A DNA stretch of 33,442 nt from JBHENW01 sp046261875. Its GTDB lineage: Bacteria > Acidobacteriota > Thermoanaerobaculia > UBA5066 > Gp7-AA6. Of this stretch, positions 15,626-23,023 are shown piece after piece (position 1 is the first letter of the stretch; every line of letters begins with the position of its first letter). The notes beneath the pieces are model-generated. The model was not told the DNA's origin. It worked only from the letters and a program-made list of their open reading frames with translations, and did no database searches. Location of the stretch: the NCBI GenBank assembly GCA_046261875.1, contig JBHENW010000219.1:1-33442 (forward strand), read 5' to 3'. The position numbers and the translations under genes are program-made.

Positions 15626-16600
15626 ATGAACCGCACTCCGTTCTTCTCCTTCGTCCGGCCGCTCGCCGTCGTCGCGTTCGGCGGCAACGCCCTGCTTCGC
15701 CCGGAGGACCCCGGCACGACCGGGGCGCAGCTCGCCCGCGCGCGGGAAGCCGTGCGTCACCTCCTTCCGATCCTGGGGCGCGGCTACGAGCTCGTGGTCG
15801 TCCACGGCAACGGGCCCCAGGTCGGCGCGGTATTGATCCAGAACGAAGAAGCCGCTTCCAAGATCCCCCCGCAAACGCTGGATTTCTGTGTCGCCCAGAC
15901 GGAGGGTTCCATCGGCTTCCTCCTCGAGCTGGCGTTCGCCAACGAGCTGCCGCCGGCGGGCTTCCGCAAGGAGGTCGTCACGATGGTCACGCTCGTCGAG
16001 GTGGACGCGGCGGATCCGGCGTTTCAGAGTCCGTCCAAGCCCGTCGGTCCATTTTTTTCCCGGGAGCGCGCCGAGGTCCTCCGGGAGGAGCTGGACTGGA
16101 TCATGGCGGAAGACTCGGGCCGAGGCTGGCGCAAGCTCGTCGCCTCGCCCCGGCCCCGAGACGTCCGCGGGGTCGAAGTGGTCGCGGCGCTCATCAACCG
16201 GGGCCACATCGTCGTCGCCGGTGGCGGCGGAGGAGTACCCGTCGTCGTCACCGAGGACGGGGAGGTGCGGGGCGTCGAGGCGGTGATCGACAAGGACTAC
16301 GCGGCGTCGATGCTCGCGGCGCAGCTCTCCGCCGATCTCTTCATCATCCTGACCGGGGTGGAGCGGGTCTCCCGCGACTTCGGCAAACCCTCCGAGGAGC
16401 CGCTTCCCGTCGTGGACGTCGCGACCGCCCGGCGACTGCTTCGTGAGGGGCAGTTTCCGCCGGGCAGCATGGGGCCCAAGATCGACGCGGCCATCCGCTT
16501 CATCGAGGCGGGGGGCCGGGAAGTGCTGATCACGCGCGCCGAATCGCTCGCCGAGGCCCTCGAGGGGCGGACCGGCACGCTCTTGCGGGAGAGCGCATGA
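15626..16600 (+). CDS. arcC: Carbamate kinase
   Basis: A 324-residue amino-acid-kinase-fold enzyme that transfers phosphate from carbamoyl phosphate to ADP, making ATP, CO2 and ammonia. Seen: VVAFGGNALLRPED at the start, VVVHGNGPQVG, the PVGPFFS region, VVAGGGGGVPVV, VIDKDYAASMLA, and PGSMGPKIDAAIRF near the end, all standard for ArcC. Length is normal. There is no clear Shine-Dalgarno at the ATG. Its stop overlaps the next gene's ATG as ATGA, so translation is probably coupled. Confidence 0.95.
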   Translation: MNRTPFFSFVRPLAVVAFGGNALLRPEDPGTTGAQLARAREAVRHLLPILGRGYELVVVHGNGPQVGAVLIQNEEAASKIPPQTLDFCVAQTEGSIGFLLELAFANELPPAGFRKEVVTMVTLVEVDAADPAFQSPSKPVGPFFSRERAEVLREELDWIMAEDSGRGWRKLVASPRPRDVRGVEVVAALINRGHIVVAGGGGGVPVVVTEDGEVRGVEAVIDKDYAASMLAAQLSADLFIILTGVERVSRDFGKPSEEPLPVVDVATARRLLREGQFPPGSMGPKIDAAIRFIEAGGREVLITRAESLAEALEGRTGTLLRESA

Positions 16601-17520
16601 AGCGGGACTACGTCAACGAGAACGACTGGCCGGCCAGCGAGATCGAGGAGCTGCTCGATCTCGCGGCCGAGATCAAGACGGCGCCGGCCCGTTACCGGAG
16701 CGCGCTGTCGGGCCAGACCCTCGCGATGATCTTCGAGAAATCCTCCACGCGGACGCGAGTGTCCTTCGAGGCCGGCATGTTCCAGCTCGGGGGGATCGGG
16801 ATGTTTCTCTCCTCGCGCGACCTCCAGCTCGGCCGCGGAGAGCCGATCTCCGATACGGCGCGGGTCCTGTCCCGCTACGTGGATGGCATCATGGCACGCA
16901 CCTATGCCCACGCGACGGTCGAGGGGCTGGCGCGGTTCGCCGCGGTGCCGGTCATCAACGGACTCTCCGACCTGCTGCACCCCTGCCAGGCGCTGGCGGA
17001 CTTCCTGACGGTCCGCGAGCGGTTCGGGGAGTTGCGGGGCTTCCCGCTCTGTTACGTCGGTGACGGCAACAACGTGTCTCACAGTCTCATGCTCACCGGC
17101 GCCAAGCTCGGCGCGCACGTCACGGTGGTCACGCCCCCCGGTTTCGAGCCGCGCCCGGAGGTCCGGGCGTGGGCGGAGGCGTCCGCGCGGGAGACCGGCG
17201 GACATATCGAGGTGACGCACGACGTCTCGGCGGGCGTCGCCGGGGCGCAAGCCGTTTACACCGACGTCTGGGCATCCATGGGCCAGGAGGAAGAGGCGCA
17301 GGAAAGGGCCCGAGCGTTCGCCTCGTATCGGGTGACACCGGAAGTCTTCGGTCAGGCCGCTCCCGACGCGATCTTCCTCCATTGCCTGCCCGCGCACCGC
17401 GGGGAGGAGGTGGACGCCGCGGTCATCGACTCGCCCGCCTCCGCGGTCTTCGATCAGGCCGAGAACCGGCTCCATGCGCAAAAGGCGCTCCTCGTGACGC
17501 TCCTGGGGGCCTCTTCCTGA
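16597..17520 (+). CDS. Ornithine carbamoyltransferase (probably catabolic)
   Basis: A 307-residue carbamoyltransferase. The carbamoyl-phosphate loop is STRTR (50-54), followed by HPCQALADF (128-136), the ornithine-binding DVWASMGQEEE (223-233), and HCLPAHRG (262-269) with the active-site Cys. By sequence it could be arcB or argF; position as third gene after arcA and arcC, with a 4-base ATGA overlap, argues for the catabolic direction (citrulline plus phosphate to ornithine plus carbamoyl phosphate). It might serve both. No arginine/ornithine antiporter gene is in the window. Confidence 0.93.
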   Translation: MKRDYVNENDWPASEIEELLDLAAEIKTAPARYRSALSGQTLAMIFEKSSTRTRVSFEAGMFQLGGIGMFLSSRDLQLGRGEPISDTARVLSRYVDGIMARTYAHATVEGLARFAAVPVINGLSDLLHPCQALADFLTVRERFGELRGFPLCYVGDGNNVSHSLMLTGAKLGAHVTVVTPPGFEPRPEVRAWAEASARETGGHIEVTHDVSAGVAGAQAVYTDVWASMGQEEEAQERARAFASYRVTPEVFGQAAPDAIFLHCLPAHRGEEVDAAVIDSPASAVFDQAENRLHAQKALLVTLLGASS

Positions 17521-17549
17521 GCGCCGCGTCGCCGGGGGCGCGGCCGGCC

Positions 17550-18530
17550 TTGCCGCGCCTCTGGCCCGTTGCGCTCGGCGGCGTCATCGTCGTCATCGGT
17601 CTCGCGCTCGTCGGAGGCACGCGCACGCGGCGGGACCGCCGTGTGGAGCCGGAGGAGGCTCCGGCGCGGGTCACGCTGGATCGCGCCGCGCTCCGACGCA
17701 AGCCCGACGACCGGAGTCCCGCCTTGCGGAACCTCGAGCAAGGCGCCGAGGTGAAGGTTCTGGAAGACCGGGGAGGATGGCTCGAGGTGGACGCCGGCGG
17801 CGAGAAGGGATTCCTGGCAGCGGATGCCGTCGAGCGCGAGCGGGACCGCGAGGCGCGGGAGAAACGGGCGAAGAGCATCCTCGCGTATCCGCCGGTCTTC
17901 GGGGTCGTGGCGGAGGAGACCGACGTCGTGCTCGCGCCATTTCCGGTGGCGCCCCGCGCCGGCCGCCTCCGGCCGGGCGAGGTCATCCCCATCCACTCCG
18001 TGGACCACGCTTACTTCGCCTTCCGAACCCGGGAGGGGGAGCTCGCGTTCGTCAGCTCCGCGGACGTGGACCTCGTCCCGCGCGACCCGACGCGGCCCGA
18101 GATCGTTCCCGACCAGAGGGCGGCTTTGAAGAGGCTCACCATCCGGGATCTCGAGGCTTCCGGTCCCGCGATGCCCGAGGAATTCGGCGAGCCGGGCGAG
18201 GAGTTTCCGCCGTCCCTTCCAGGGGAGGAGCCCTTCGAGGAGCCGGAAGGCGGCGAGGTCCTCGAGCACGCGGTCCTGCTCTCCAAGGTCAGTCCCGTTT
18301 ACCCGGAGGCGGCCCGGCGGCTGGGCATCGAGGGGACCGTGGTGCTCGAGGTCGCGATCGACGCCTCGGGGCGCGTGAGGGAAGTCGAGGTCGTCCGGGG
18401 GCTTCCCTACGGACTCTCCGAGGCGGCCGTCGAGGCCGTCCGGCGGTGGCAATACCGGGCGGCCCGCGGCCCGTCCGGCCCCGTTTCTTCCCGAAAAATG
18501 GTCAGAATCCTCTACTCCCTGGGACGCTGA
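17550..18530 (+). CDS. SH3b and TonB C-terminal domain protein
   Basis: About 326 residues from TTG 17550: a membrane anchor (residues 5-23), a bacterial SH3-like segment (about 40-95; RVTLDRAALRRKPDD to GGWLEVDAGGEKGFL), a Glu/Pro-rich stretch, and a TonB C-terminal domain at about 240-326 (LLSKVSPVYPEAARRLGIEGTV, AVRRWQYRAA). Such proteins span the periplasm and contact outer-membrane or wall partners. The start is uncertain: CTG 17517 overlapping the previous stop is another option, and neither has a good Shine-Dalgarno. It follows the arc genes closely, but a link with arginine use is not shown. Confidence 0.7.
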   Translation: MPRLWPVALGGVIVVIGLALVGGTRTRRDRRVEPEEAPARVTLDRAALRRKPDDRSPALRNLEQGAEVKVLEDRGGWLEVDAGGEKGFLAADAVERERDREAREKRAKSILAYPPVFGVVAEETDVVLAPFPVAPRAGRLRPGEVIPIHSVDHAYFAFRTREGELAFVSSADVDLVPRDPTRPEIVPDQRAALKRLTIRDLEASGPAMPEEFGEPGEEFPPSLPGEEPFEEPEGGEVLEHAVLLSKVSPVYPEAARRLGIEGTVVLEVAIDASGRVREVEVVRGLPYGLSEAAVEAVRRWQYRAARGPSGPVSSRKMVRILYSLGR

Positions 18531-18565
18531 CCGGCCCCGGGCCGCCGTCGGCTGCCCGTCCCTCC

Positions 18566-18571
18566 TATAAT
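18566..18571 (+). promoter_or_regulatory. Consensus -10 box before the FHA-GAF-cyclase
   Basis: TATAAT, a perfect -10 hexamer in very GC-rich surroundings, lies 12 bases before the ATG. No Shine-Dalgarno lies between, so a leader of only about five bases is expected. No matching -35. Confidence 0.55.
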
Positions 18572-18583
18572 TTTTCGCCCGAC

Positions 18584-20257
18584 ATGCTTCAGATCCTCTA
18601 CGAGACCGACGGCCGCAGCCAGGTTTTCAGCCTGGAGGGCGATTCCGCGACGATCGGCCGTTCCACCGACAACGACATCGTCCTGAACGATTTTTCCGTC
18701 TCGCGGCGGCACGCGCTGCTCAAGAAGGAAGAGGGCGCCTGGGTCCTGTACGACAACAAGTCGACGAACGGGGTCCGGATCAACGACCGCGCCGTCCCCC
18801 AGTCCCCGATCGCGGACGGAGACACGGTGCTCATCGGCACGTTCGTCCTGAAGATCCGCGAAGCCGCCGGGGGCCGAAAGCGGCAGCTCGACTCGACTTC
18901 GACGTGCATCCGGCCGATCGCCGAGTTCAACCGGGACTTCGGGCTGGAGAAGGAGGTCCGGTTCAGTCCGGAATCCACCGACCACCGAAAGCGCGAAGAG
19001 CTCGATGTCGCGTACAAGAACAAAGTCTTCGCGATGCTCGTGCAAGTCGCCAAGACCCTGATCTCGGCCGACGACCTCGAGACGGTCCTGCAGAAGGTCA
19101 TGGACTTGATCTTCGAGTACCTCCCGGTCGACCGCGGCTTCCTCCTCCTCGAGGAGGCGGGCGAGTTGAAGCTCCGCATCAGCCGGATGAAGTCCACTCA
19201 GCGCCTGACCCGCGACGGGACCGCCCCGTATTCGCGCACGATCGCCGACATGGTCGTGCGGGACAAGGTCGCGGTCCTGACGTCCGATGCGCAGTCGGAC
19301 GAGCGCTTCGAGGCGGGGCAGTCGATCCGGATGCAGCAGATCCGCTCGGCCATGTGCGCGCCGCTCTGGAGCCGGGACTCCGTCATCGGCGTCATCCAGG
19401 TGGATTCGCCGATTTACGTCGGCAGTTTCACCGAGCAGGACCTCGACCTGCTCACGGCGCTCGCCAACTTCGCGGCGGTCGCGATCGAGCGGGCCCGCCT
19501 GAGCGAGCGCGTCGCGGAGGAGAAGCGAATCCGCGGGCGCCTCGAGCGGTACCACTCCCCGCAGGTCATCGACGAGATCATCGGCGACGCCGAGGCGACC
19601 GGCGGCATCAAGGGCGTGCGCACCAAGACGGTGACGATCCTCTTCGCCGATCTCGTCGGGTTCACCTCCTGGTCGGAGAAGATGTCCGCCGAGGAGCTGA
19701 CGCACCTGCTGACCCGCTTCTTCACGCTCGCGTCGGACGCCGTCTTTGCGGAGGACGGCACCATCGACAAGTTCGTCGGGGACGCCGTCATGGCGTTCTT
19801 TGGCGCCCCCATCGACCAGCCGGACCACGCCCGCCGCGCCGCCGCGACCGCGCTCAAGCTGCGCGACGGGATGCTGGAATGGAATCGCGAGAGGACGGGA
19901 CGCGGCGAGCCGCTTCTGGACGTGCGGGTCGCCATCAACACGGGCGACGCCTTCGTGGGCGAGATCGGCTCCGAGCGCCGCGTGGACTACACGGTGATCG
20001 GCAACCCGGTCAACGTCGCCGCGCGCATGGAAGAGTTCGTGGCCACGCCCGGCGACATCGTGATCGGCCCGGAGACCTTCGCCGCGATCCGGAACTCCTA
20101 TCGCGTCGCCCAGCTCGGGTACTTCGCGCTCAAAGGCCTTTCGACGCAGGTGCCGCTCTACAAGATCCTCGGGGCGCTCGAGGGAGAGGAGACCGTTTCC
20201 GGAGCGCCGGAGATCTCCGAGCCCTCCGCCGCCCCGCGAAAAGCGCACAAAGCGTAG
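18584..20257 (+). CDS. FHA-GAF-class III adenylate cyclase
   Basis: A 557-residue signalling protein from ATG 18584. Domains: FHA at about 1-95 (ATIGRSTDNDIVL, SRRHA, NGVRIND), which binds phosphothreonine; GAF at about 140-305, a ligand- or redox-sensing fold; and a cyclase domain at about 345-530. The cyclase has both metal Asp residues (ILFADLVGFTS, Asp356; FVGDAVMAFFG, Asp400), Lys396 and Thr470 as the base-selecting pair, and Asn477/Arg481 in GNPVNVAARM. This set fits an active adenylate cyclase making cAMP. There is no membrane segment. The FHA domain could read the phosphorylation state set by the convergent kinase next door; that is inference. Confidence 0.9.
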   Translation: MLQILYETDGRSQVFSLEGDSATIGRSTDNDIVLNDFSVSRRHALLKKEEGAWVLYDNKSTNGVRINDRAVPQSPIADGDTVLIGTFVLKIREAAGGRKRQLDSTSTCIRPIAEFNRDFGLEKEVRFSPESTDHRKREELDVAYKNKVFAMLVQVAKTLISADDLETVLQKVMDLIFEYLPVDRGFLLLEEAGELKLRISRMKSTQRLTRDGTAPYSRTIADMVVRDKVAVLTSDAQSDERFEAGQSIRMQQIRSAMCAPLWSRDSVIGVIQVDSPIYVGSFTEQDLDLLTALANFAAVAIERARLSERVAEEKRIRGRLERYHSPQVIDEIIGDAEATGGIKGVRTKTVTILFADLVGFTSWSEKMSAEELTHLLTRFFTLASDAVFAEDGTIDKFVGDAVMAFFGAPIDQPDHARRAAATALKLRDGMLEWNRERTGRGEPLLDVRVAINTGDAFVGEIGSERRVDYTVIGNPVNVAARMEEFVATPGDIVIGPETFAAIRNSYRVAQLGYFALKGLSTQVPLYKILGALEGEETVSGAPEISEPSAAPRKAHKA

Positions 20258-20277
20258 CCGCGAGGATCTCGCGGCTA
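20255..20277. terminator. Perfect hairpin holding both convergent stop codons
   Basis: TAGCCGCGAG and CTCGCGGCTA form a perfect ten-pair stem around GAT. The first three bases are the cyclase stop codon, and the last three (CTA) are the kinase stop codon on the other strand. It would form in both transcripts. There is no T-run. Confidence 0.6.
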
Positions 20278-21909
20278 GGGAACGCGCCGGCGCCGGGGAC
20301 GCGGTCCGCCCCCTCGGGCCTGCGCGGCCCGGCGGTCCAGCTCCGGGTCCGGCGGCGCGAAGGTGAGCTGACGGTACGCGCGGTAGTAGAGCGCGGCCAG
20401 GAGCGGCCGCGCGCTGTCCCAGGCCGTCTCCGCGCCGCGCTTGAACGTCTCCGGAAGGCCGATGCGCAGCTCCGCGGCCAGCGGATCGTCGGGGTAGGCC
20501 TGCACGAACCGGTTGGCGAGCTGCGCGATGTCCGGAGCCCTGTGCGCGCGTGTCTCGGCGGGCCGGCCGCGCCAGCGCTCCAGGATCCGGCGCATCTCTT
20601 CCGTTTCGGGGGCGCCGGGATGAGCCGTTCGGGTCACTTCCGGCGGTTGGGCGGCCGACGTGATCTCCGTCTCGGGCTCGGGCTCGGGCTCCGGCGTCCG
20701 CTCCGCGACCGCGGTTGCCGGGTCGGCCACGGGTGAGGGGATCCCCGGAACGGCCTGTGCAAACGGAGACACGGCCGAAGTCGGCGCCGCCAGCCGGGCA
20801 TCGGGCCGCGGGTCCTGCCGCTGCCGGCGGAGGGCGAAAAGGACGGCCGCGAGGGCGAGCACGGCGAGCGCGGCGGGAACCGCCAGCCGGCGCGCGGGAG
20901 ACCGGGCCCGCATGAGTGTGGTCGGCGCGTCCGAGGTCGGCTTGACCGCATCGGGCTTCAGGCGCTCGAGCGCGGCGAGAAACTCCCGCGCGTCTCGGAA
21001 CCGCCTCTCGCGTCTCTTCTCGAGCGCCCGGCGAACGATTGCCGCGAGCTCCGGGCCGACCGACCCGGGCAGCCGCGACGCGTCGAGAGGCGGTGCGAGA
21101 GGCGGTGCGGGGGCATGGAGGTGCTTGCCGAGATAGGCCTCGGGAGTCTGCGCCTCGAAGGGCGGCTTGCCGCTGAGCATTTCGTACAGGACGACGCCGA
21201 ACGAGTAGAGGTCGCTGCGCGCGTCCACCGATTCTCCCGGCGCGAGCGACCCCGCCTGCTCGGGCGAGCAGTATTTCAACTTCCCGACGAACATGCCGGT
21301 CCCGGTCATCCCCAGGGTTTCCGGCGCCATGCGCTTGGCGATCCCGAGGTCGATGATCTTCGCGATCGTTCCCTCCGGGGTCCGGCGCAGCATGATGTTG
21401 TCGGGGGAAAGGTCCCGATGGACGATCCCCTGCGCGTGGATCTGGGCCAGCCCGGAGAGGACCTGCCGCGCGACGAGGAGAGCCTCTCCGGTAGGGAGGG
21501 CGCCATTTTGGAGAAGCCAGTCCTCGAGGGTGACGCCGTCGATGAACTCCCAGACCATGTAATAGGACCCGTCCGGAAGCCGCGAGAAGTCGTAGAGCGC
21601 GGCGACGTTGGGATGGCGCACGAGGGTCGCGAGGCGCGCTTCCTGCTGGAACCGCCGCGACTCCGCGTCTTCCCCCAGGGCCCCGGGCTTGGTCACCTTG
21701 ATGATGCGGATCTCGTCGAGGTGGACGTGGCGCGCTCGGTACACCTCGCCCATGCCGCCTTCGGCGATCTTGTCGAGGATCTCGTACTTTCCGTCCAGTG
21801 TCTGGCCGGGCACGATCCGGGCCGTCGCGTAGCCGCAGGAGGGACAGAACCGCGCGTTTCGGGGGACGCCTGCGCCGCAGCGCGGGCAGTCGATCCGGTC
21901 CGTCGCCAT
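20275..21909 (-). CDS. Zinc-ribbon Ser/Thr protein kinase (PknB type), membrane-anchored
   Basis: A 544-residue protein from ATG 21909. A short zinc ribbon opens it (CPRCG at 8-12, CPSCG at 22-26). The kinase domain covers about 41-315: glycine loop IAEGGMGEVYRA, Lys71, Glu90, HRDLSPDN (164-171) and DLG (187-189). The HRDLK lysine is Ser and DFG is DLG, yet the Asp, Asn and Lys of catalysis remain, so activity is likely. One membrane segment follows (343-360), then a Pro/Glu linker and an outer part of about 160 residues with no recognised fold. By family it phosphorylates Ser/Thr of cytoplasmic targets in response to outside signals. Start choice rests on a TAAGAT box 11 bases upstream. Confidence 0.9.
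   Translation of the reverse strand: MATDRIDCPRCGAGVPRNARFCPSCGYATARIVPGQTLDGKYEILDKIAEGGMGEVYRARHVHLDEIRIIKVTKPGALGEDAESRRFQQEARLATLVRHPNVAALYDFSRLPDGSYYMVWEFIDGVTLEDWLLQNGALPTGEALLVARQVLSGLAQIHAQGIVHRDLSPDNIMLRRTPEGTIAKIIDLGIAKRMAPETLGMTGTGMFVGKLKYCSPEQAGSLAPGESVDARSDLYSFGVVLYEMLSGKPPFEAQTPEAYLGKHLHAPAPPLAPPLDASRLPGSVGPELAAIVRRALEKRRERRFRDAREFLAALERLKPDAVKPTSDAPTTLMRARSPARRLAVPAALAVLALAAVLFALRRQRQDPRPDARLAAPTSAVSPFAQAVPGIPSPVADPATAVAERTPEPEPEPETEITSAAQPPEVTRTAHPGAPETEEMRRILERWRGRPAETRAHRAPDIAQLANRFVQAYPDDPLAAELRIGLPETFKRGAETAWDSARPLLAALYYRAYRQLTFAPPDPELDRRAAQARGGGPRPRRRRVP
20671..20694. repeat. Short CTCGGG tandem repeat in the kinase gene
   Basis: Three exact copies of CTCGGG and one imperfect copy (CTCCGG). 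On the minus strand it encodes a Pro-Glu repeat in the linker outside the membrane. Such a tract could change length by slippage in steps of two residues. Confidence 0.6.
21085..21108. repeat. 12-base tandem duplication in the kinase gene
   Basis: GAGAGGCGGTGC occurs twice in a row; it encodes APPLAPPL at the end of the kinase domain. In-frame, so harmless to reading. Confidence 0.6.
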
Positions 21910-21920
21910 GGAGTGCCACC

Positions 21921-21926
21921 ATCTTA
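21921..21926 (-). promoter_or_regulatory. -10 box before the kinase gene
   Basis: TAAGAT on the minus strand, 11 bases before the ATG, with no Shine-Dalgarno. Fits a very short leader. Confidence 0.4.
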
Positions 21927-21961
21927 GCGGCAGCGTTTCGGCGCCGTAGGAGAATCGCCGC

Positions 21962-22522
21962 GTGGAGGGCGTTCTGCGTCTCGTTACGTCGCGCCGCGAG
22001 AAAGCGGAAGAAGCGCGCCGGCTCGGCTTTGCGGTCGAGCAGGAACCCCTCGAGTTGCCGGAGCCGCAGTCGCTCGATCCGTCCGAGATCGCGGCGCACA
22101 AGGCCCGCGCCGCGTGGGGGCTCGTCGGGCGGCCTGTCGTCGTCGAAGACTCGGGCCTCTCGATCGACGCCTGGGGCGGATTCCCCGGCGCCCTCGTCAA
22201 GTGGATGGAAAAGAGTGCGGGCCTCGCGGGAATGGCGAGAATGCTGGATCCATTCCCCGACCGCGCGGCGACGGCGCGCTGCGCGCTCTGCTTCTTCGAC
22301 GGAAGCCGGCTCGTCGAGGCCCTCGGAGAGTGCCCCGGTTCGATCGCCGCGGCCCCCCGCGGGACCGCCGGGTTCGGCTGGGACGCGATTTTCATTCCGG
22401 AGGGGCACGCCCGCACCTTCGCCGAGCTGCCGCCCTCCGAGAAAGACGCAGTCTCCCATCGCGGCCGGGCATGGATGGTGCTGGGGGAGAGACTCGGGTT
22501 GCGGCGTAGGGCGGAACCCTGA
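21962..22522 (+). CDS. RdgB/HAM1-like non-canonical purine NTP pyrophosphatase
   Basis: A 186-residue Maf/HAM1-superfamily protein that would clear ITP and XTP by cutting them to monophosphate and pyrophosphate. Core motifs: VVVEDSGLSIDAWGGFPGAL near residue 60, GFGWDAIFIPEGHARTFAEL near 138-157, and SHRGRAW near the end. The opening differs: the family T-x-N-x-x-K loop reads TSRREK, with Ser/Arg where Asn is usual, so activity or preference may be altered. GTG start with TAGGAG eight bases upstream. It diverges from the kinase gene and is followed by the thiamine-binding gene after 35 bases. Confidence 0.85.
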   Translation: MEGVLRLVTSRREKAEEARRLGFAVEQEPLELPEPQSLDPSEIAAHKARAAWGLVGRPVVVEDSGLSIDAWGGFPGALVKWMEKSAGLAGMARMLDPFPDRAATARCALCFFDGSRLVEALGECPGSIAAAPRGTAGFGWDAIFIPEGHARTFAELPPSEKDAVSHRGRAWMVLGERLGLRRRAEP

Positions 22523-22557
22523 ACGGCGGGATCTTTTCCGCGTGGGAGGAGCAGACG

Positions 22558-22881
22558 ATGCTTGCAGAACTGTCGATCGTGCCCCTCGGGGTCGGAGAGC
22601 ACCTCTCCGGACCCCTCGCCGAGGTCCTGGACATCGTGGACCGATCGGGTGTCCGGTACAAGCTCACGCCGTCGGGCACCTGCCTCGAGGGAGACTGGGA
22701 GGAGGTCATGGCGGTCGTGAAGGAATGCCATGGGCAAGTGCGCCGCCACTCGCGGCACGTGATGACGACGATCCGGATCGAGGACGAAGAGGGGGAGGAC
22801 AACAAGCTCGTCCGGAACATCACGTCGATCGAGGAGAAGCTGGGCCGCCAGCTGGCGGAGGCCGGGACGATCGTCCGGTAG
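22558..22881 (+). CDS. MTH1187 family thiamine-binding protein
   Basis: A 107-residue ferredoxin-like-fold protein. Its opening (MLAELSIVPLGVGEHLS), the central YKLTPSGTCLEGDWEEVM, and the C-terminal helix with SIEEKLGRQL fit the MTH1187/YkoF-type family, small cytoplasmic tetramers that bind thiamine or a related pyrimidine. Cargo is inferred from the family only; no thiamine gene is adjacent. It has a strong Shine-Dalgarno (GGGAGGAG) before the ATG. A complete intrinsic terminator follows 19 bases after the stop, so it ends the transcript begun at the RdgB-like gene. Confidence 0.85.
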   Translation: MLAELSIVPLGVGEHLSGPLAEVLDIVDRSGVRYKLTPSGTCLEGDWEEVMAVVKECHGQVRRHSRHVMTTIRIEDEEGEDNKLVRNITSIEEKLGRQLAEAGTIVR

Positions 22882-22900
22882 ATCGGCGCCCGGCTCTCGC

Positions 22901-22925
22901 AAAAGTCGCGCTTGGCGCGACTTTT
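22901..22925 (+). terminator. Intrinsic terminator after the thiamine-binding gene
   Basis: AAAAGTCGCGC and GCGCGACTTTT form a perfect eleven-pair stem with a three-base loop, ending in a TTTT run. The leading AAAA gives the same structure on the other strand. The clearest terminator in the window. Confidence 0.85.
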
Positions 22926-23005
22926 CCGTGTTCGGAGGGAGCCGGCTCGCGCGGAGTCCGACCGGCTGTGCGCGGCGGCGCGCGGTCGCAGCGGCTCGGT
23001 TCGGG

Positions 23006-23011
23006 TAGTCT
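23006..23011 (+). promoter_or_regulatory. -10-like box before the MOSC gene
   Basis: TAGTCT lies 12 bases before the ATG, the same spacing as the TATAAT of the cyclase gene. No Shine-Dalgarno between. Confidence 0.35.
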
Positions 23012-23023
23012 CTCCCGGCCGCG

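Noticed and set aside
14338..15717. 459-codon open frame opposite arcA
   Set aside because: It is a shadow of arcA; its translation is Arg/Asp/Val-rich and matches no fold, whereas arcA has a complete catalytic set.
20671..20694. CRISPR or regulatory repeat
   Set aside because: A six-base tandem repeat in a coding linker, no spacers; it is a Pro-Glu codon repeat.
18512..22459. Very long minus-strand open frame across cyclase, kinase and RdgB-like genes
   Set aside because: The true kinase frame is another one; this one only crosses genes by high GC and contains no domain.
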